From DATFQE01 sp963738205 (lineage in GTDB: Bacteria > Actinomycetota > Thermoleophilia > Gaiellales > Gaiellaceae), in NCBI GenBank assembly GCA_963738205.1, contig CAVTVQ010000007.1:372001-436000 (forward strand): a DNA stretch of 64,000 nt. The letters run 5' to 3'. The number at the start of each line of letters is the position of its first letter. Position 1 is the first letter of the stretch. The translations under genes and the position numbers were made by a program. The notes beneath the pieces were generated by a model, which was not told the origin of the DNA, made no database searches, and worked only from the letters and a program-made list of their open reading frames with translations. Below are positions 1 through 9,275 of this stretch, piece by piece.

Positions 1-701
1 CCGACGGGGCAGACGAGCACCTTGCGGGCGCCCTCGGCATGGAGTCGGTCGAGCTCCTCGAGGATGTCTGGCCCCAGCCACGGCTCGCCCGTGGCGCTGG
101 CGCTCTGGAACGCGAACGACCAGCTCGCCAGGCCTGCGCGCTCGGCCACCAGCCGCGAGGTCTCCAGCAGCTGGTCGCGATAGGGGTCGCCGTCGCGCAG
201 AATCCGCTCGGGAAGGCTGTGCGCGGTGAAGACGACGTGCGCGTCGGTGCCGCGGACGCGGTCGGCGAGGACGTCGAGGAACGGCTCGTGGTCGTGCCAG
301 CTCTCGACGAACACCAGCTCGGCCCGGCTGCCGAGCGCCTCTTCGAGCCGCGTGCGATAGCCGGCGATCGACAGCCGTGAGTAATGGGGCGCGAGCACGA
401 GCCCGACGATTCGCTCGGCGCCGCCGGCCAGCGCCGCCTCGACCGCCTCGGCGATGCGCGGCCGCCAGTGCTTCATCCCCACCTCCACGGACATGCCGAG
501 CTCCTCCTGCAGGGCTGCTCGCTGCGCCTCCGTGAGCTCGTCCAGCGGCGAGCGGCCGCCGATCCGGCGGTAGCGCTCGACCAGCTCCTCGACCGCGTGC
601 TCGGAGACCGGCTTGCCCTCCCGGATGTCGGCGAGATAGGCAGGGATGTCTTCGATCTCGGACGGGCTCCCGTAGGCCATCAGGACGACCGCTGTGTTCA
701 C
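1..701 (-). CDS. hemH: Ferrochelatase, C-terminus cut by window edge
   Basis: Inserts iron into the porphyrin ring in the last part of haem synthesis. About 233 residues are visible and the C-terminus lies beyond base 1. The N-terminus carries the family AYGSPS motif (residues 9-14). LAPHYS is near residue 103, the conserved TAHSLP segment with the likely metal-site histidine at 161, and FQS...WLGP near 198-210. The GTG start at 701-699 overlaps the hemE stop as GTGA, so the two genes are coupled. In Actinobacteria the product is often a coproporphyrin ferrochelatase, and the sequence alone does not settle which substrate is used. Unrelated to the polysaccharide genes beside it. Confidence 0.93.
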   Translation of the reverse strand, partial: MNTAVVLMAYGSPSEIEDIPAYLADIREGKPVSEHAVEELVERYRRIGGRSPLDELTEAQRAALQEELGMSVEVGMKHWRPRIAEAVEAALAGGAERIVGLVLAPHYSRLSIAGYRTRLEEALGSRAELVFVESWHDHEPFLDVLADRVRGTDAHVVFTAHSLPERILRDGDPYRDQLLETSRLVAERAGLASWSFAFQSASATGEPWLGPDILEELDRLHAEGARKVLVCPV

Positions 702-1729
702 GCGGCGACGGTGGCGGTGCGCTCGTGCACGAGCTCGACGAGGCGGCCGAGCACGGCGGGATCGGTCGTCGGCAGGACGCCGTGGCCGAGGTTGAAGATG
801 TGGCCGGGGCGGCCGTCGGCGCGGTCGAGGATGCGTTCGGCCTCCGACTCGACGCGCTCGAACGGACCGAGTAGGACGGCGGGGTCGAGATTGCCCTGGA
901 CGCCGCGGTCGGAGCCGGCGAGCTCCCAGCCTGCATCGAGCGGGATGCGCCAGTCGAGACCGATGACGTCGCCGCCGGCCGCCGCCATCGTCGGAAGCAG
1001 ATGGGCGGTGCCGGTGCCGAAGTGGATCGTCGGGACGTCCACCGCAGCGAGGATCCGGCTGGAGTAGGGCGCGACGAACTCCAGGTAGTCGTCGACCGAC
1101 AGCGCACCGACCCAGGAGTCGAACAGCTGGATCACGTCCGAGCCGGCTTCCGCCTGCGCACGGAGGTAGCGGACGAACGTCTCGGTCAGCTTCTCCATCA
1201 ATGCGTGCCAGACGTCCGGCGCGCCGTACATCAGCCCCTTCGTCTTGACGAAGTCGCGGGTGGGCCGGCCCTCGACGAGATAGCCGGCGACGGTGAACGG
1301 CCCGCCGGCGAACCCGATGACTCCCTGGTCGTCGCGGAGCTCCGCGCGAACCAGCCGCACCGCCTCGAGGATCGAGGGAACCGAGTCCTCGGGCTCGGGC
1401 ACCGTGAGGCGCTCGACGTCGGCCATCGACTCGATCGGCTGCCCGACCACCGGGCCGACGTTCTCGACCAGCTCGACCTCGACGCCCATGCCGAGGACGG
1501 GAAGCATGATGTCGGCGAACATCACGGCAGCGTCCACGCCGTGCCTTCGGACGGGCTGGAGGGTGACCTCGGCACAGAGCTCGGGCTGCCGCACGATGTC
1601 GAAGAGCCCGTGGCGCTTCCGGATCTCGCGGTACTCCGGCAGCGAGCGGCCGGCCTGGCGCATGAACCACACGGGTGTCCGCTCGACGGGCTCGCGCCAA
1701 GCGGCGCGCACGATCAGGGGCGCAGGCAT
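698..1729 (-). CDS. hemE: Uroporphyrinogen decarboxylase
   Basis: Decarboxylates the four acetate side chains of uroporphyrinogen III to give coproporphyrinogen III, in the cytoplasm. The 343-residue length is normal for the family. The signature RQAGRSLPEYR is at residues 24-34 (Arg24 and Arg28 match the substrate-binding arginines). The catalytic-site aspartate is Asp73 in FADIML, and FNLGHGV near 312-318 holds the C-terminal conserved histidine. ATG start at 1729. The gene begins one base after the stop of the export permease, so it may be partly cotranscribed with it, and it runs into hemH by a GTGA overlap. Intact. Confidence 0.97.
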   Translation of the reverse strand: MPAPLIVRAAWREPVERTPVWFMRQAGRSLPEYREIRKRHGLFDIVRQPELCAEVTLQPVRRHGVDAAVMFADIMLPVLGMGVEVELVENVGPVVGQPIESMADVERLTVPEPEDSVPSILEAVRLVRAELRDDQGVIGFAGGPFTVAGYLVEGRPTRDFVKTKGLMYGAPDVWHALMEKLTETFVRYLRAQAEAGSDVIQLFDSWVGALSVDDYLEFVAPYSSRILAAVDVPTIHFGTGTAHLLPTMAAAGGDVIGLDWRIPLDAGWELAGSDRGVQGNLDPAVLLGPFERVESEAERILDRADGRPGHIFNLGHGVLPTTDPAVLGRLVELVHERTATVAA

Positions 1730-1730
1730 C

Positions 1731-2525
1731 TCAGAGGGAGACTGCCAGCCGGTCGTCGAGCCGTCGGAAGACGAACGTGCCGAGCCCGAGTGCGGCGAAC
1801 CCGACGCCCACGGCGTAGACGACGTCAGTCACCGCCGGCATGCGACCGAAGAAGATCGGGTCGCGGATTGCCTCGACGATCGGCGCCACCACGTTCCCGT
1901 AGTAGAGAACGTCGGCGATCCACTGGTTCTCCGAGAGCCCAGGCAGCTGGTCGAAGGTGTAGAAGATCGGCGTCAGGATGAACCATGGGACAAGGATCGT
2001 GGCCAGTAGGTGCTCGACGTCCCTGAAGATGACCGTGGCGGCCGCGACCACGATCGCCAGCCCGCTCGCCAGCGCGACGAGGGGCAGCAGAAGCGGCAGG
2101 GCGACCCAGAACGTCGTGCGGGTCTCGGGCCGCACGATCAGGTTCACGGGCACGACGATCGCGAACATGACGAGGAAGGTCGTCAAATTGGTCGCGACGA
2201 CCGAGAGCGGCAGCAGCTGTCGCGGGAACCGAACCTGCTTGACCAGGTTCGCCTGCCCCAGCAGGCTCGTCGACGACATCTGCAGCGCGGACTGGAAGAA
2301 CGTCCAGCTGACGAGGCCCGAGATCACGAACAGCGGGTAGTTCTCCACTGAGACCGCCCTGAGCAGGATCGAGAAGAGCAGCCAGTACCCGATCATCAGC
2401 CCGAGTGGGTAGATCAACGTCCAGAGGAGGCCGAGCGAGGAGCCGCGGTAGCGCACCTGCAGCTCGCGGCGGAAGAGGTTCCTGAACAGCTCGCTGTGGC
2501 GGAAGAGGTCGACGTAGAGGCTCAC
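1731..2525 (-). CDS. ABC-2 type polysaccharide export permease (Wzm-like)
   Basis: Predicted membrane half of an ABC exporter for lipid-linked polysaccharide or teichoic-acid-like polymer. About 264 residues with an N-terminal amphipathic stretch (LFRHSELFRNLFRREL), the family segment GLLWTLIYPLGLM near residues 31-43, and about six hydrophobic segments. I place the start at GTG 2525, not at an in-frame start further upstream, because a TACACT box lies 8 nt before it and a longer form would run into the divergent gene. The ATPase partner (Wzt), usually adjacent, is not in this window. It shares a short divergent promoter region with the GT4 gene starting at 2566. Confidence 0.88.
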   Translation of the reverse strand: MSLYVDLFRHSELFRNLFRRELQVRYRGSSLGLLWTLIYPLGLMIGYWLLFSILLRAVSVENYPLFVISGLVSWTFFQSALQMSSTSLLGQANLVKQVRFPRQLLPLSVVATNLTTFLVMFAIVVPVNLIVRPETRTTFWVALPLLLPLVALASGLAIVVAAATVIFRDVEHLLATILVPWFILTPIFYTFDQLPGLSENQWIADVLYYGNVVAPIVEAIRDPIFFGRMPAVTDVVYAVGVGFAALGLGTFVFRRLDDRLAVSL

Positions 2526-2533
2526 GGCGAGCC

Positions 2534-2539
2534 AGTGTA
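2534..2539 (-). promoter_or_regulatory. -10-like box TACACT for the export permease
   Basis: TACACT on the minus strand ends 8 nt before GTG 2525. This matches the TAnnnT plus 6-9 nt spacing seen before many starts in this window and implies a leaderless mRNA. No clear -35 element. Confidence 0.55.
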
Positions 2540-2551
2540 GTTTGGAGCGCC

Positions 2552-2557
2552 TATCGT
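2552..2557 (+). promoter_or_regulatory. -10-like box TATCGT for the GT4 operon
   Basis: TATCGT ends 8 nt before GTG 2566. Together with the opposite-strand box at 2534-2539 it forms a compact divergent promoter of about 40 bp. Confidence 0.55.
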
Positions 2558-2565
2558 CCCGCGTC

Positions 2566-3655
2566 GTGCGCATCGTCGTCGACGTCACGCCGCTCGCGCT
2601 CCCGCGCACGGGCATCGGCAACTACACAGTCGGAATGCTCCAGGGCCTCGTGGATGCGGGCGGCGGCCACGAGATCGTCGCGTTCGCGCCCGTCGGGTCC
2701 TCGGGGAGCGAAAAGCGTGCGGACCGCGCTCGACGGGCTGCCGATCGAGCAGCGGATCGTGACCGTTCCGCCGTCATCCCACCTCTGGCGTACCGGCTGG
2801 AGCCGGTTCGGCCGCCCCGCGGTCGAGCGCCTGGTCGGGCGCCTGGACGTCTTCCACTTCTCCGACTGGATGTACCCGCCACAGCGCAACGGTGTCCGCG
2901 CAACCACCGTTTACGACCTGTCGCCGCAACACCATCCGGAGTGGGTGGCTCCCCTCACCGCGCGCATGCACGGCCGCAAGTACGAGCACGCGGCGCGCAC
3001 CTGCGACGTCCTGTTCGCGATCTCGCGTTACACCGCCCAGGACGTGGCCGAGACGCTCCGAGTGCCCGCCGAGCGGATCGCCATCGCGTACCCCGGCGTC
3101 AACTCCCGCTACTCCCCTGATGGGGCGAAGACGCAGTTCGGCTCCCCATACGTGCTTTCGGTCGCGACGCTCGAGCCGCGGAAGAACCTCGCGACCCTCG
3201 TCGAGGCCTTCGGGCTGGTGCGTGCACGGCGTCCCGAGCTGCAGCTCGTCGTCGCGGGCGCACCCGTGGCGTGGGCCGAGCAGAACCTCGACGGCGAGGG
3301 GGTGCGCGCGCTCGGCTACGTCCCGGACGCCGACCTGCCGGGTCTCTACCGAGGCGCGTCGGCGCTTGCCTACCCCTCGCTCCTCGAGGGCTTCGGGATC
3401 CCCGTCGTCGAGGCGATGGCCTCCGGGACGCCGGTCGTGACCTCCACGCACCCTTCGCTCGACGACGCGTCCGGCGACGCCGCTCTTCGCGCCGACCCGA
3501 AGAGCCCGGAGGCCCTCGCTTCGGCGATCGAGCGGGCACTCGTCGAGCGCGAGCGGTTGATCCCGCTCGGACTTCGGCACGCGAGCCGGTTCACGTGGCG
3601 CGCCTGCGGCGAGGCCATGCTGGCGGGCTACGAGCAGGCGCGCCTGAGACACTGA
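2566..3655 (+). CDS. GT4-family glycosyltransferase, one frame break
   Basis: Retaining GT-B glycosyltransferase, probably a mannosyl- or rhamnosyltransferase acting on the cytoplasmic face. The N-terminus VRIVVDVTPLALPRTGIGNY contains the glycine-rich acceptor/donor loop. The C-terminal half has LSVATLEPRKNL and the E-x7-E signature in LEGFGIPVVEAMASG. The N-terminal reading frame and the rest of the protein are in different frames: the switch lies between about 2697 and 2716 (GHEIVAFAPVG, then GAKSVRTALDG). A single-base sequencing error is the simplest explanation. First gene of a four-gene plus-strand operon. Closest relative in the window is the next gene, which shares the DVSPLAL/TG start and EPRKNL motif, so the two look like tandem duplicates. 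Confidence 0.85.
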
Positions 3656-3660
3656 CGCCG

Positions 3661-4659
3661 GTGCGGGTCGGTATCGACGTTTCACCTCTTGCGCTGACGC
3701 GTGCCGGGACGGCGCGATACCTGACGCACCTGCTGTCCGAGCTCGACGCCAACTCGGAGCTCGACGTTCGCCGCTACTCGTTCGGCGGGCCGGCGCGGGT
3801 TACACGCGTCCTCCGCGACACGGCCTGGTACCTATCTGTGCTCCCGCGCCGGGCTCGGCGAGATCGGGTCGACGTGCTCCACTGCCCGGGGCTGCGTGCA
3901 CCCGTTCGCGCCTCCGTGCCCCTCGTCGTCACGATCCACGACCTGGCGGTGCTGCGCGAGCCGCGCTCCTTCAACCGGTGGACGCGGGCGTACAGCCCCC
4001 GGACGCTGCCGAAGGTGGCGGACGCGGCGCGGCGAATCATCGTCGGCTCGCAGTTCACGGCGGGCGAGGTGGTGGACCTCCTCGGCGTCGACGTGAGCAA
4101 AGTGCGGGTGATTCCGTACGGGGTCGGGCCGCCGTTCACCGCCGAGGGCCCGGCCGCGGAGGGCAGCTACGTGCTGGCCGTCTCGACGCTCGAGCCTCGG
4201 AAGAACCTGAAGCGGCTGGTCGAGGCCTTCGAGGAAGCCGGGTTGGAGGGTCACGAGCTCCGCGTCGTCGGTGCGCGCGGCTGGGGCCGCGTCCGGATCG
4301 ACGGCGACCGTGTCCGCCGAGTCGGGGAGGTGGACGACGAGGAGCTCGCCCGCCTGTACCGGGGCGCCGCGTGCGTCGCGTATCCGTCGCTCTACGAGGG
4401 ATTCGGTCTGCCCGTGCTCGAGGCGATGGCCTGCGGCGCGCCGGTCGTGGCGCCGGGGCAACCGCCGTTCACGGAGTTCGCCGACGGCGTTTCCGTGTTC
4501 GTCGACCCGCTCGACACGAGCTCGATCGCGGCCGGCATGCGGGAGGCGATCGAGCGCCGCGACGAGCTGGGGGCACTCGGCCCCGCCCGCGCCGCGCGCT
4601 ACGACTGGAAGCGCGCGGCACGCGAGCACGTGCGCGTCTACCGCGAGGCGAAGCTGTGA
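3661..4659 (+). CDS. GT4-family glycosyltransferase
   Basis: 332-residue GT-B enzyme, complete. It begins VRVGIDVSPLALTRAGTARYL, has the HDLAVLREP segment, the donor-site stretch VSTLEPRKNLKRL, and E246-x7-E254 in YEGFGLPVLEAMACG. GTG start at 3661, five bases after the previous stop. The stop overlaps the next start as GTGA. Expected to transfer a nucleotide-activated hexose to a lipid-linked intermediate. Donor and acceptor cannot be read from sequence. Confidence 0.92.
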   Translation: MRVGIDVSPLALTRAGTARYLTHLLSELDANSELDVRRYSFGGPARVTRVLRDTAWYLSVLPRRARRDRVDVLHCPGLRAPVRASVPLVVTIHDLAVLREPRSFNRWTRAYSPRTLPKVADAARRIIVGSQFTAGEVVDLLGVDVSKVRVIPYGVGPPFTAEGPAAEGSYVLAVSTLEPRKNLKRLVEAFEEAGLEGHELRVVGARGWGRVRIDGDRVRRVGEVDDEELARLYRGAACVAYPSLYEGFGLPVLEAMACGAPVVAPGQPPFTEFADGVSVFVDPLDTSSIAAGMREAIERRDELGALGPARAARYDWKRAAREHVRVYREAKL

Positions 4660-5702
4660 CGAAGCCGCTCGTGCTGATCGACGCCGACGTCCTGGGACGG
4701 CAGCGAACCGGCGACGAGAGCTACGTGGCGAACCTCCTGCGTGAGCTGCCTGCCCACGCCGCCGACATGCGCCTAGCCGCGGTGACGCGACTGCCGGACC
4801 TCGTCCCTGAGGGTGTCGAGCCGATCGAGCTCACCGAGCGACGCCAGCCGGTGCGCATGGCGGTCCGGCTCCCGCTGCTGCTGCGTCGTCTGCGGCCTGA
4901 CCTCGCTCACTTCCTGCACGTCGTGCCGCCGGCGTGGCGAGGCCGTTCGGTCCTGACGGTACAGGACCTGTCCTTCGAGCACTTCCCCGAGGTGATGAGC
5001 CGCGCGGACCGCTTCTTCTTCCGCACGTTCGTGCCGCGCTCGGCCCGCCGCGCCGACCGCGTGTTGACGGGGTCGGAATCCACGAAGGCAGACCTTGTCG
5101 AGCGCTACGACGTGGCGGCGGAGCGGATCGTCGTCACGCCGTACGGCGTCGATCCGCTGTTCAGCCCCGACGGCCCGCATCCGCAGCGCCCACCGTATGC
5201 CCTCTTCGTCGGAGCGCTCCAGGACCGGAAGCGGCCGGAGCTGGCGCTGCTCGCGCTGAGGGCCGTCGACTCCAATCTGCGACTCGTCTTCGCCGGCCCC
5301 GACCGCGGCCTCGAGAGCGACCTCCGCGACGAGGCACGCCTGCTCGGTCTCGATGATCGCGTCGAGTTCGCCGGCCATGTTCCGCCGGACGAGCTCGCGG
5401 CCCTCTACCGCGGCGCCGCCTGCCTCGTCTTTCCGTCGCGCTACGAGGGCTTCGGGCTCCCCGTGCTCGAGGCGATGGCCTCGGGTACGCCCGTCGTTGC
5501 GACGCGCTCCTCGTCGATCCCAGAGGTCGCCGGGGACGCGGCCATCCTCGTGAACGGCGACGTGGACGAGCTGGCCTCGGGGATCGAACGAGCGTTGGCG
5601 GAGCGAGACCGCCTGGTGTCGGCGGGGCTGGCGCGGGCCGCTCGGTTCAGCTGGGCCGAGACCGCGCGCCGCACCGCGGCTGTCTACCGGGACCTGCTGT
5701 GA
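4656..5702 (+). CDS. GT4-family glycosyltransferase
   Basis: 348-residue GT-B enzyme, complete. It starts VTKPLVLIDADVLGRQRTGDESY, with the TGDESYV loop in place of the usual G-x-G-R-Y. It carries VQDLSFEHFPE, FVGALQDRKRPEL and the E264-x7-E272 signature in YEGFGLPVLEAMASGTPVV. Coupled to its neighbours by GTGA overlaps at both ends (4656 and 5699), so it is translated within the same operon. Likely adds one sugar of the repeat unit in the cytoplasm. Specificity unknown. Confidence 0.92.
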   Translation: MTKPLVLIDADVLGRQRTGDESYVANLLRELPAHAADMRLAAVTRLPDLVPEGVEPIELTERRQPVRMAVRLPLLLRRLRPDLAHFLHVVPPAWRGRSVLTVQDLSFEHFPEVMSRADRFFFRTFVPRSARRADRVLTGSESTKADLVERYDVAAERIVVTPYGVDPLFSPDGPHPQRPPYALFVGALQDRKRPELALLALRAVDSNLRLVFAGPDRGLESDLRDEARLLGLDDRVEFAGHVPPDELAALYRGAACLVFPSRYEGFGLPVLEAMASGTPVVATRSSSIPEVAGDAAILVNGDVDELASGIERALAERDRLVSAGLARAARFSWAETARRTAAVYRDLL

Positions 5703-6403
5703 GCGTCGCCGGCGTCGTCGTCGTCCACGAGGAAGGCCCGGAGCTCGAGCGCTGCATCACGTCGCTCGAGCCGCAGGTCGACGAGCTGGTGGTGATCCGC
5801 AATCTCGTCGACAACGAGCGCCCGCTCGGCTTCGCGGCCAACGCGAACCGCGGCATCGCGCAAACGACTGCCCCGTTTGTCGTGGTGGCCAACCCCGACA
5901 CGGAGGCGGCGCACGACGCCGTCGAAAACCTGCGAGCGTTCGCCGAGGCGCATCCGCGCTCGGGGATCATCGGCCCGGCCCTGGTCTATCCGGATGGGAG
6001 CACGCAGCCCTCCCGGCGCCGGTTTCCAACCGTGAGCGGGACGCTCGTGCGCCGCACGCCGCTTCGCCGCGTTCTGAATGCCGAGCGCCATTTCGACCGC
6101 GACCTGCCGACCGAGCCGGTCGAGGCCGAGTGGATGCTCGGAGCGTTCCTGCTCCTCCGCCGCGAGATGCTCGACGAGCTAGGCGGCTTCGACGAGGGCT
6201 TTCGCCTCTACGGCGAGGACATCGACCTCGCATATCGCGCAGCCGAAGCGGGCTGGGAGCGGTGGTACGTGCCGGCAGCCCGCGTCGTGCACGCGCACGC
6301 AGCCGTGACGGACCAGACCTTTCTCACGCGCCGCACGCTCTGGCACTGGCGCGGGATCCTCCGCTTCGTGCGCAAGCACCCCGAGCGCCTGCGGGCGCTC
6401 TAG
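5699..6403 (+). CDS. Short GT2-family glycosyltransferase
   Basis: 234-residue GT-A transferase resembling rhamnosyltransferases. Visible are LGFAANANRG (43-52), the metal site ANPDTEA (D67 in N-P-D) and the late motif LYGEDIDLAYR (170-180) with the E-D pair. Odd point: the usual V-D-N-x-S-x-D-G strand between the first beta strand and the LGFAAN motif is missing. The sequence goes straight from VVIRN to VDNERPLGF, making the N-terminal half about a dozen residues shorter than usual. The start overlaps the previous stop (GTGA). Its TAG stop shares a CTAG palindrome with the stop of the converging gene. Confidence 0.86.
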   Translation: MSVAGVVVVHEEGPELERCITSLEPQVDELVVIRNLVDNERPLGFAANANRGIAQTTAPFVVVANPDTEAAHDAVENLRAFAEAHPRSGIIGPALVYPDGSTQPSRRRFPTVSGTLVRRTPLRRVLNAERHFDRDLPTEPVEAEWMLGAFLLLRREMLDELGGFDEGFRLYGEDIDLAYRAAEAGWERWYVPAARVVHAHAAVTDQTFLTRRTLWHWRGILRFVRKHPERLRAL

Positions 6404-8383
6404 CGATCGCGCTCGATCGGCACCTCGTAGAAGTCGACGGTCATTGCCGGACCGGGCGATCCGCCGGCGCCGCCAGTCGTCGAAGAACGCCATCTTGCTC
6501 GCGTCAACCGAGAGCGGATGGCCCGTGTAGTCGAGGGAGTCCGGAATTCGAACGATCATGTGCCCGCTTGCTGTGCTCGGAACCATTCGAAAGATGGAGG
6601 CTCCGTTGATGATGGTGTAGAGGCCCTTTTTCCGAAAGATCAGCGAGCGAAGCCTGTCCGAGCGGGAGGCAGGAATCTCACGCACCTTCATCACGATCAT
6701 CCCTCGACCGCTGCCGGACGGAACCGCAAAGTGCTCGCCGAGCCGCGTACGGACGGTCCCGAGCCTCTCGGGGGGAACCACAGCGGTTCGGCCGCCGCTC
6801 GAGAAGCTGCCAGGCACCGACGGTCGACACCTGCTCGTAGCGAGCAGAACATCGTCAGCATGGTTTCGGGCGCTTCGAGTGTGAAGTTGCGGCCGTCCAT
6901 CGGGGAATCGGGGCCTCTGAGCACGAACTCCGGACCGTGGGACTCCAGCGCTCTGGCATTGAGCTCGTCGAGTTTCTTCGTATATGTGATGTACGACTGG
7001 AAACGCCGGCAGCGGGTGCCAGCGCAACTCCGGATATGCCCAGGCAACAGTGGTCTCGTTGCCATAGATGTGCACTGTCCGACGGCGAATGGTGGCGAGC
7101 AGACTCTCGTCCAAGCCATAGGACTTCCGCAACGCAGCCCTGGTTTCGAGGGACAACGCCAAGCGCTCGGAGCCGGCCATGGTTCGGGCCTGGTCGAAGG
7201 CGGCCTCCGCCGACCGAAATGGATTCAGCTCGTCGCGGGTCGCCCTCGCCGCGGTCAATGCCACGAGCACGCAGACCAGCCCGAGCGCCGCCTCGGCCCG
7301 CCGATCGCGGCGCCACGTCAGCGCGACGAGGGCCACGGCGGCGGTCATGAACCACACTGACGAGTGGATGACCTCGTGTCGTACGAAGGCTTGCTTGAAA
7401 GTGGGATACGCCAACACCGCTCCGAGCGCGAGCAGCTTGAGCCGGCGTGGGCGAGACCAATCCGCGGTGTTCCGCCAACCGACGAACACCACGACGGCCG
7501 CTACAGCGGCCGCTGCGAAGTACTCCCACTCTCGAGCAGGGTCCTCGAACGACATCGCATCCGAGTAGCCGAACACAACCTCGAACGAATAGTTGAGGTA
7601 GTCCGGTAGCGCGCGCACGTCCTGGCCCGAGACGAGCCAGAGGACGAGGAACGAGCCGACTGCGCTGGCAAGGAACACCGTGAGGTTTCGGAACCGTCGC
7701 TCGCGTTCCATCAGAAGCGTCACAGCGCAGAGTCCCAAGACGACGATGCCGACGTTCAGTCGGATCAGCAGCTCGAGCGCTCCGATGAACCCGCCTCCAA
7801 TGCCCACCGCGAGCAACCATCGGCCCGACCCGCTGCGGATCGCATAGGCACACCAAAGGAAGGCAAGTGGCGGAACGAGCAGCGTGGTCGGGAAGACCAG
7901 GATCACCATCTTCGAGACCGCCAAGGCGATCACGGCTGCACCGACGAATCCAAAGGACGCCCGGGCCGCCCACAGCAGAGATCCGGCGGTGGCGACCTGC
8001 AACGAACCCACGTACAGACCGGCGAGCGCTGCGTTCAAGGGGTAGTACAGGGTGGGCTGCACCAGGAATCCCAACGGCCCGTACGAGAAGACCAAGTCCT
8101 CGCCGAAGTCGAATGACTGTCGCCAGGCCATGTTGAGCCCTGCCTGCCAGGAGGGATCAACCCCAGGCTCCGGAGTGAGCGTCTCGACCGGCCACGTCAG
8201 CCACGCGATCGCTATCGCTCCAAGGGCAGCCTGAGCAACTGGGTTCAAAAGGACTCTGCGTGTCCGATCGGGTAGCCAGTCGAGTACCCGTACCCCCGAC
8301 CCCGACCAGGCGGTGTCAGAAGCAGCGCCTCGACCGGCAAAGCGCGACCAGGCAGCGCGCGCGTCGGTGAGCTTCGGCTTCAC
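6400..8383 (-). CDS. Polytopic membrane protein, GT-C-like (copy A), frame-broken
   Basis: About 660 residues with roughly ten hydrophobic segments, then a soluble C-terminal part. The first external loop has GVDPSWQAGL and is followed by FSYGPLGFL. An acidic residue in that loop is typical of GT-C glycosyltransferases, so an extracytoplasmic sugar transferase or polymerase is my best guess. I know no named family for it. Strongly similar along its whole length to the intact gene at 12275-14194. Three frame breaks are inferred from that alignment: near 7005 (before FQSYITYTKKLDELNA), near 6830, and near 6465 (before GSPGPAMTVDFYEVP). With the last correction the stop is TAG at 6402-6400. GTG 8383 is the chosen start; TTG 8392 is possible. 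Confidence 0.72.
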
Positions 8384-8426
8384 GCTCGCCAAAAAACGAA
8401 ATCAAGCGGTCGGCGACCGAGGAACC

Positions 8427-9265
8427 TCAAGATCGATCGTACCCCCGCCTGGTTTCCGCTCCCGTCCCATCAGGCTCGAGACCTGCGGCTACGCGCTCTC
8501 GGGGAGATCCCCGGCTGGGTCCTCCATCACGGCGCATGTAGTCGCCCCGGCTGAGATAACGCTCGAGGAGGACGTAGAGCACGATGAACGCATAACGACT
8601 GCCCATCTCCTTCAGCGAAAGCTTCGACGACTCCAGCGGCGCGGTTCGTCCACGAGATCGGGATGACGGCGTAGCTGTGCCCGCGGACGATCGCCTTCAA
8701 TGGAAGCTCGACGGTGAGGTTGAAGTGGTTCGAGAGGAGCGGCTGAACCGTCTCGATCACTTCACGGCGGTAGGCCTTGAAGGCGTTGGTGGTGTCGTTG
8801 TAGCCGTGCCGGAAGAGGAGTGCGGACACCGAGGTTGACGATTCGATTGATCGCCAGCTTGAACCTGGGGTAATCCCGGACGATCGAGCCTGCGCATGAA
8901 GCGGGATCCGAAGGCGCAGTCGTAGCCTTCCTCGAGCAAACGTTGGTAACGAACGAGGTCGTGCGGGTCGTCCGACCCGTCCCCCATCACGATCGCGACC
9001 GCGTCGCCTTCGAAGCGGTCGAGCCCGGCTCGCACGGCGAAACCGAAGCCACGGCCGTAGTGAGATCGGAAGCAGCGGACGCGCGGTTCTCCTGCCGCGA
9101 GCGCCTCGCGACCGCCTCGGCGGTGCCGTCGGTGCTCGCGTCGTCGATGACGATGATCTCGTAATCGATTTCCGTCCTCGTCGAGCGCGCTCGCTGAGCC
9201 CGTTGATCGTCGCGGCGATCGATCCCGACTTCGTTGTGGGCTGGGATGACGACCGAAAGCTTCAC
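8427..9265 (-). CDS. GT2 polyprenyl-phosphate sugar synthase-like, frame-broken
   Basis: Resembles dolichol-phosphate mannose synthase-type GT2 enzymes, which load a sugar onto a polyprenyl phosphate. Readable pieces, in order across several frames: VKLSVVIPAHNE, IDYEIIVIDDASTDGTAEAVA, RAGLDRFEGDAVAIVMGDGSDDP (D-x-D type site), EEGYDCAFGSRFMR, FRHGYNDTTNAFKAYRREV, and KLSLKEMGSRYAFIVLYVL near the end. Breaks fall near 9222, 9190, 9110, 8885, 8825 and 8645, mostly single-base gains or losses in short runs. GTG start at 9265 directly follows the epimerase stop. The expected end is TGA at 8429-8427. Probably provides the lipid-linked sugar used by the adjacent GT-C-like protein (inference). Confidence 0.72.
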
Positions 9266-9275
9266 GTCGTGCCGT

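Noticed and set aside
384..1067. Plus-strand open frame of 227 codons opposite hemH and hemE
   Set aside because: Shadow of hemH and hemE. Arg/Pro-rich with no family motif.
3978..4655. Plus-strand extension before the GT4 gene at 4656
   Set aside because: Out-of-frame reading of the preceding GT4 gene. The true start is the GTGA overlap.
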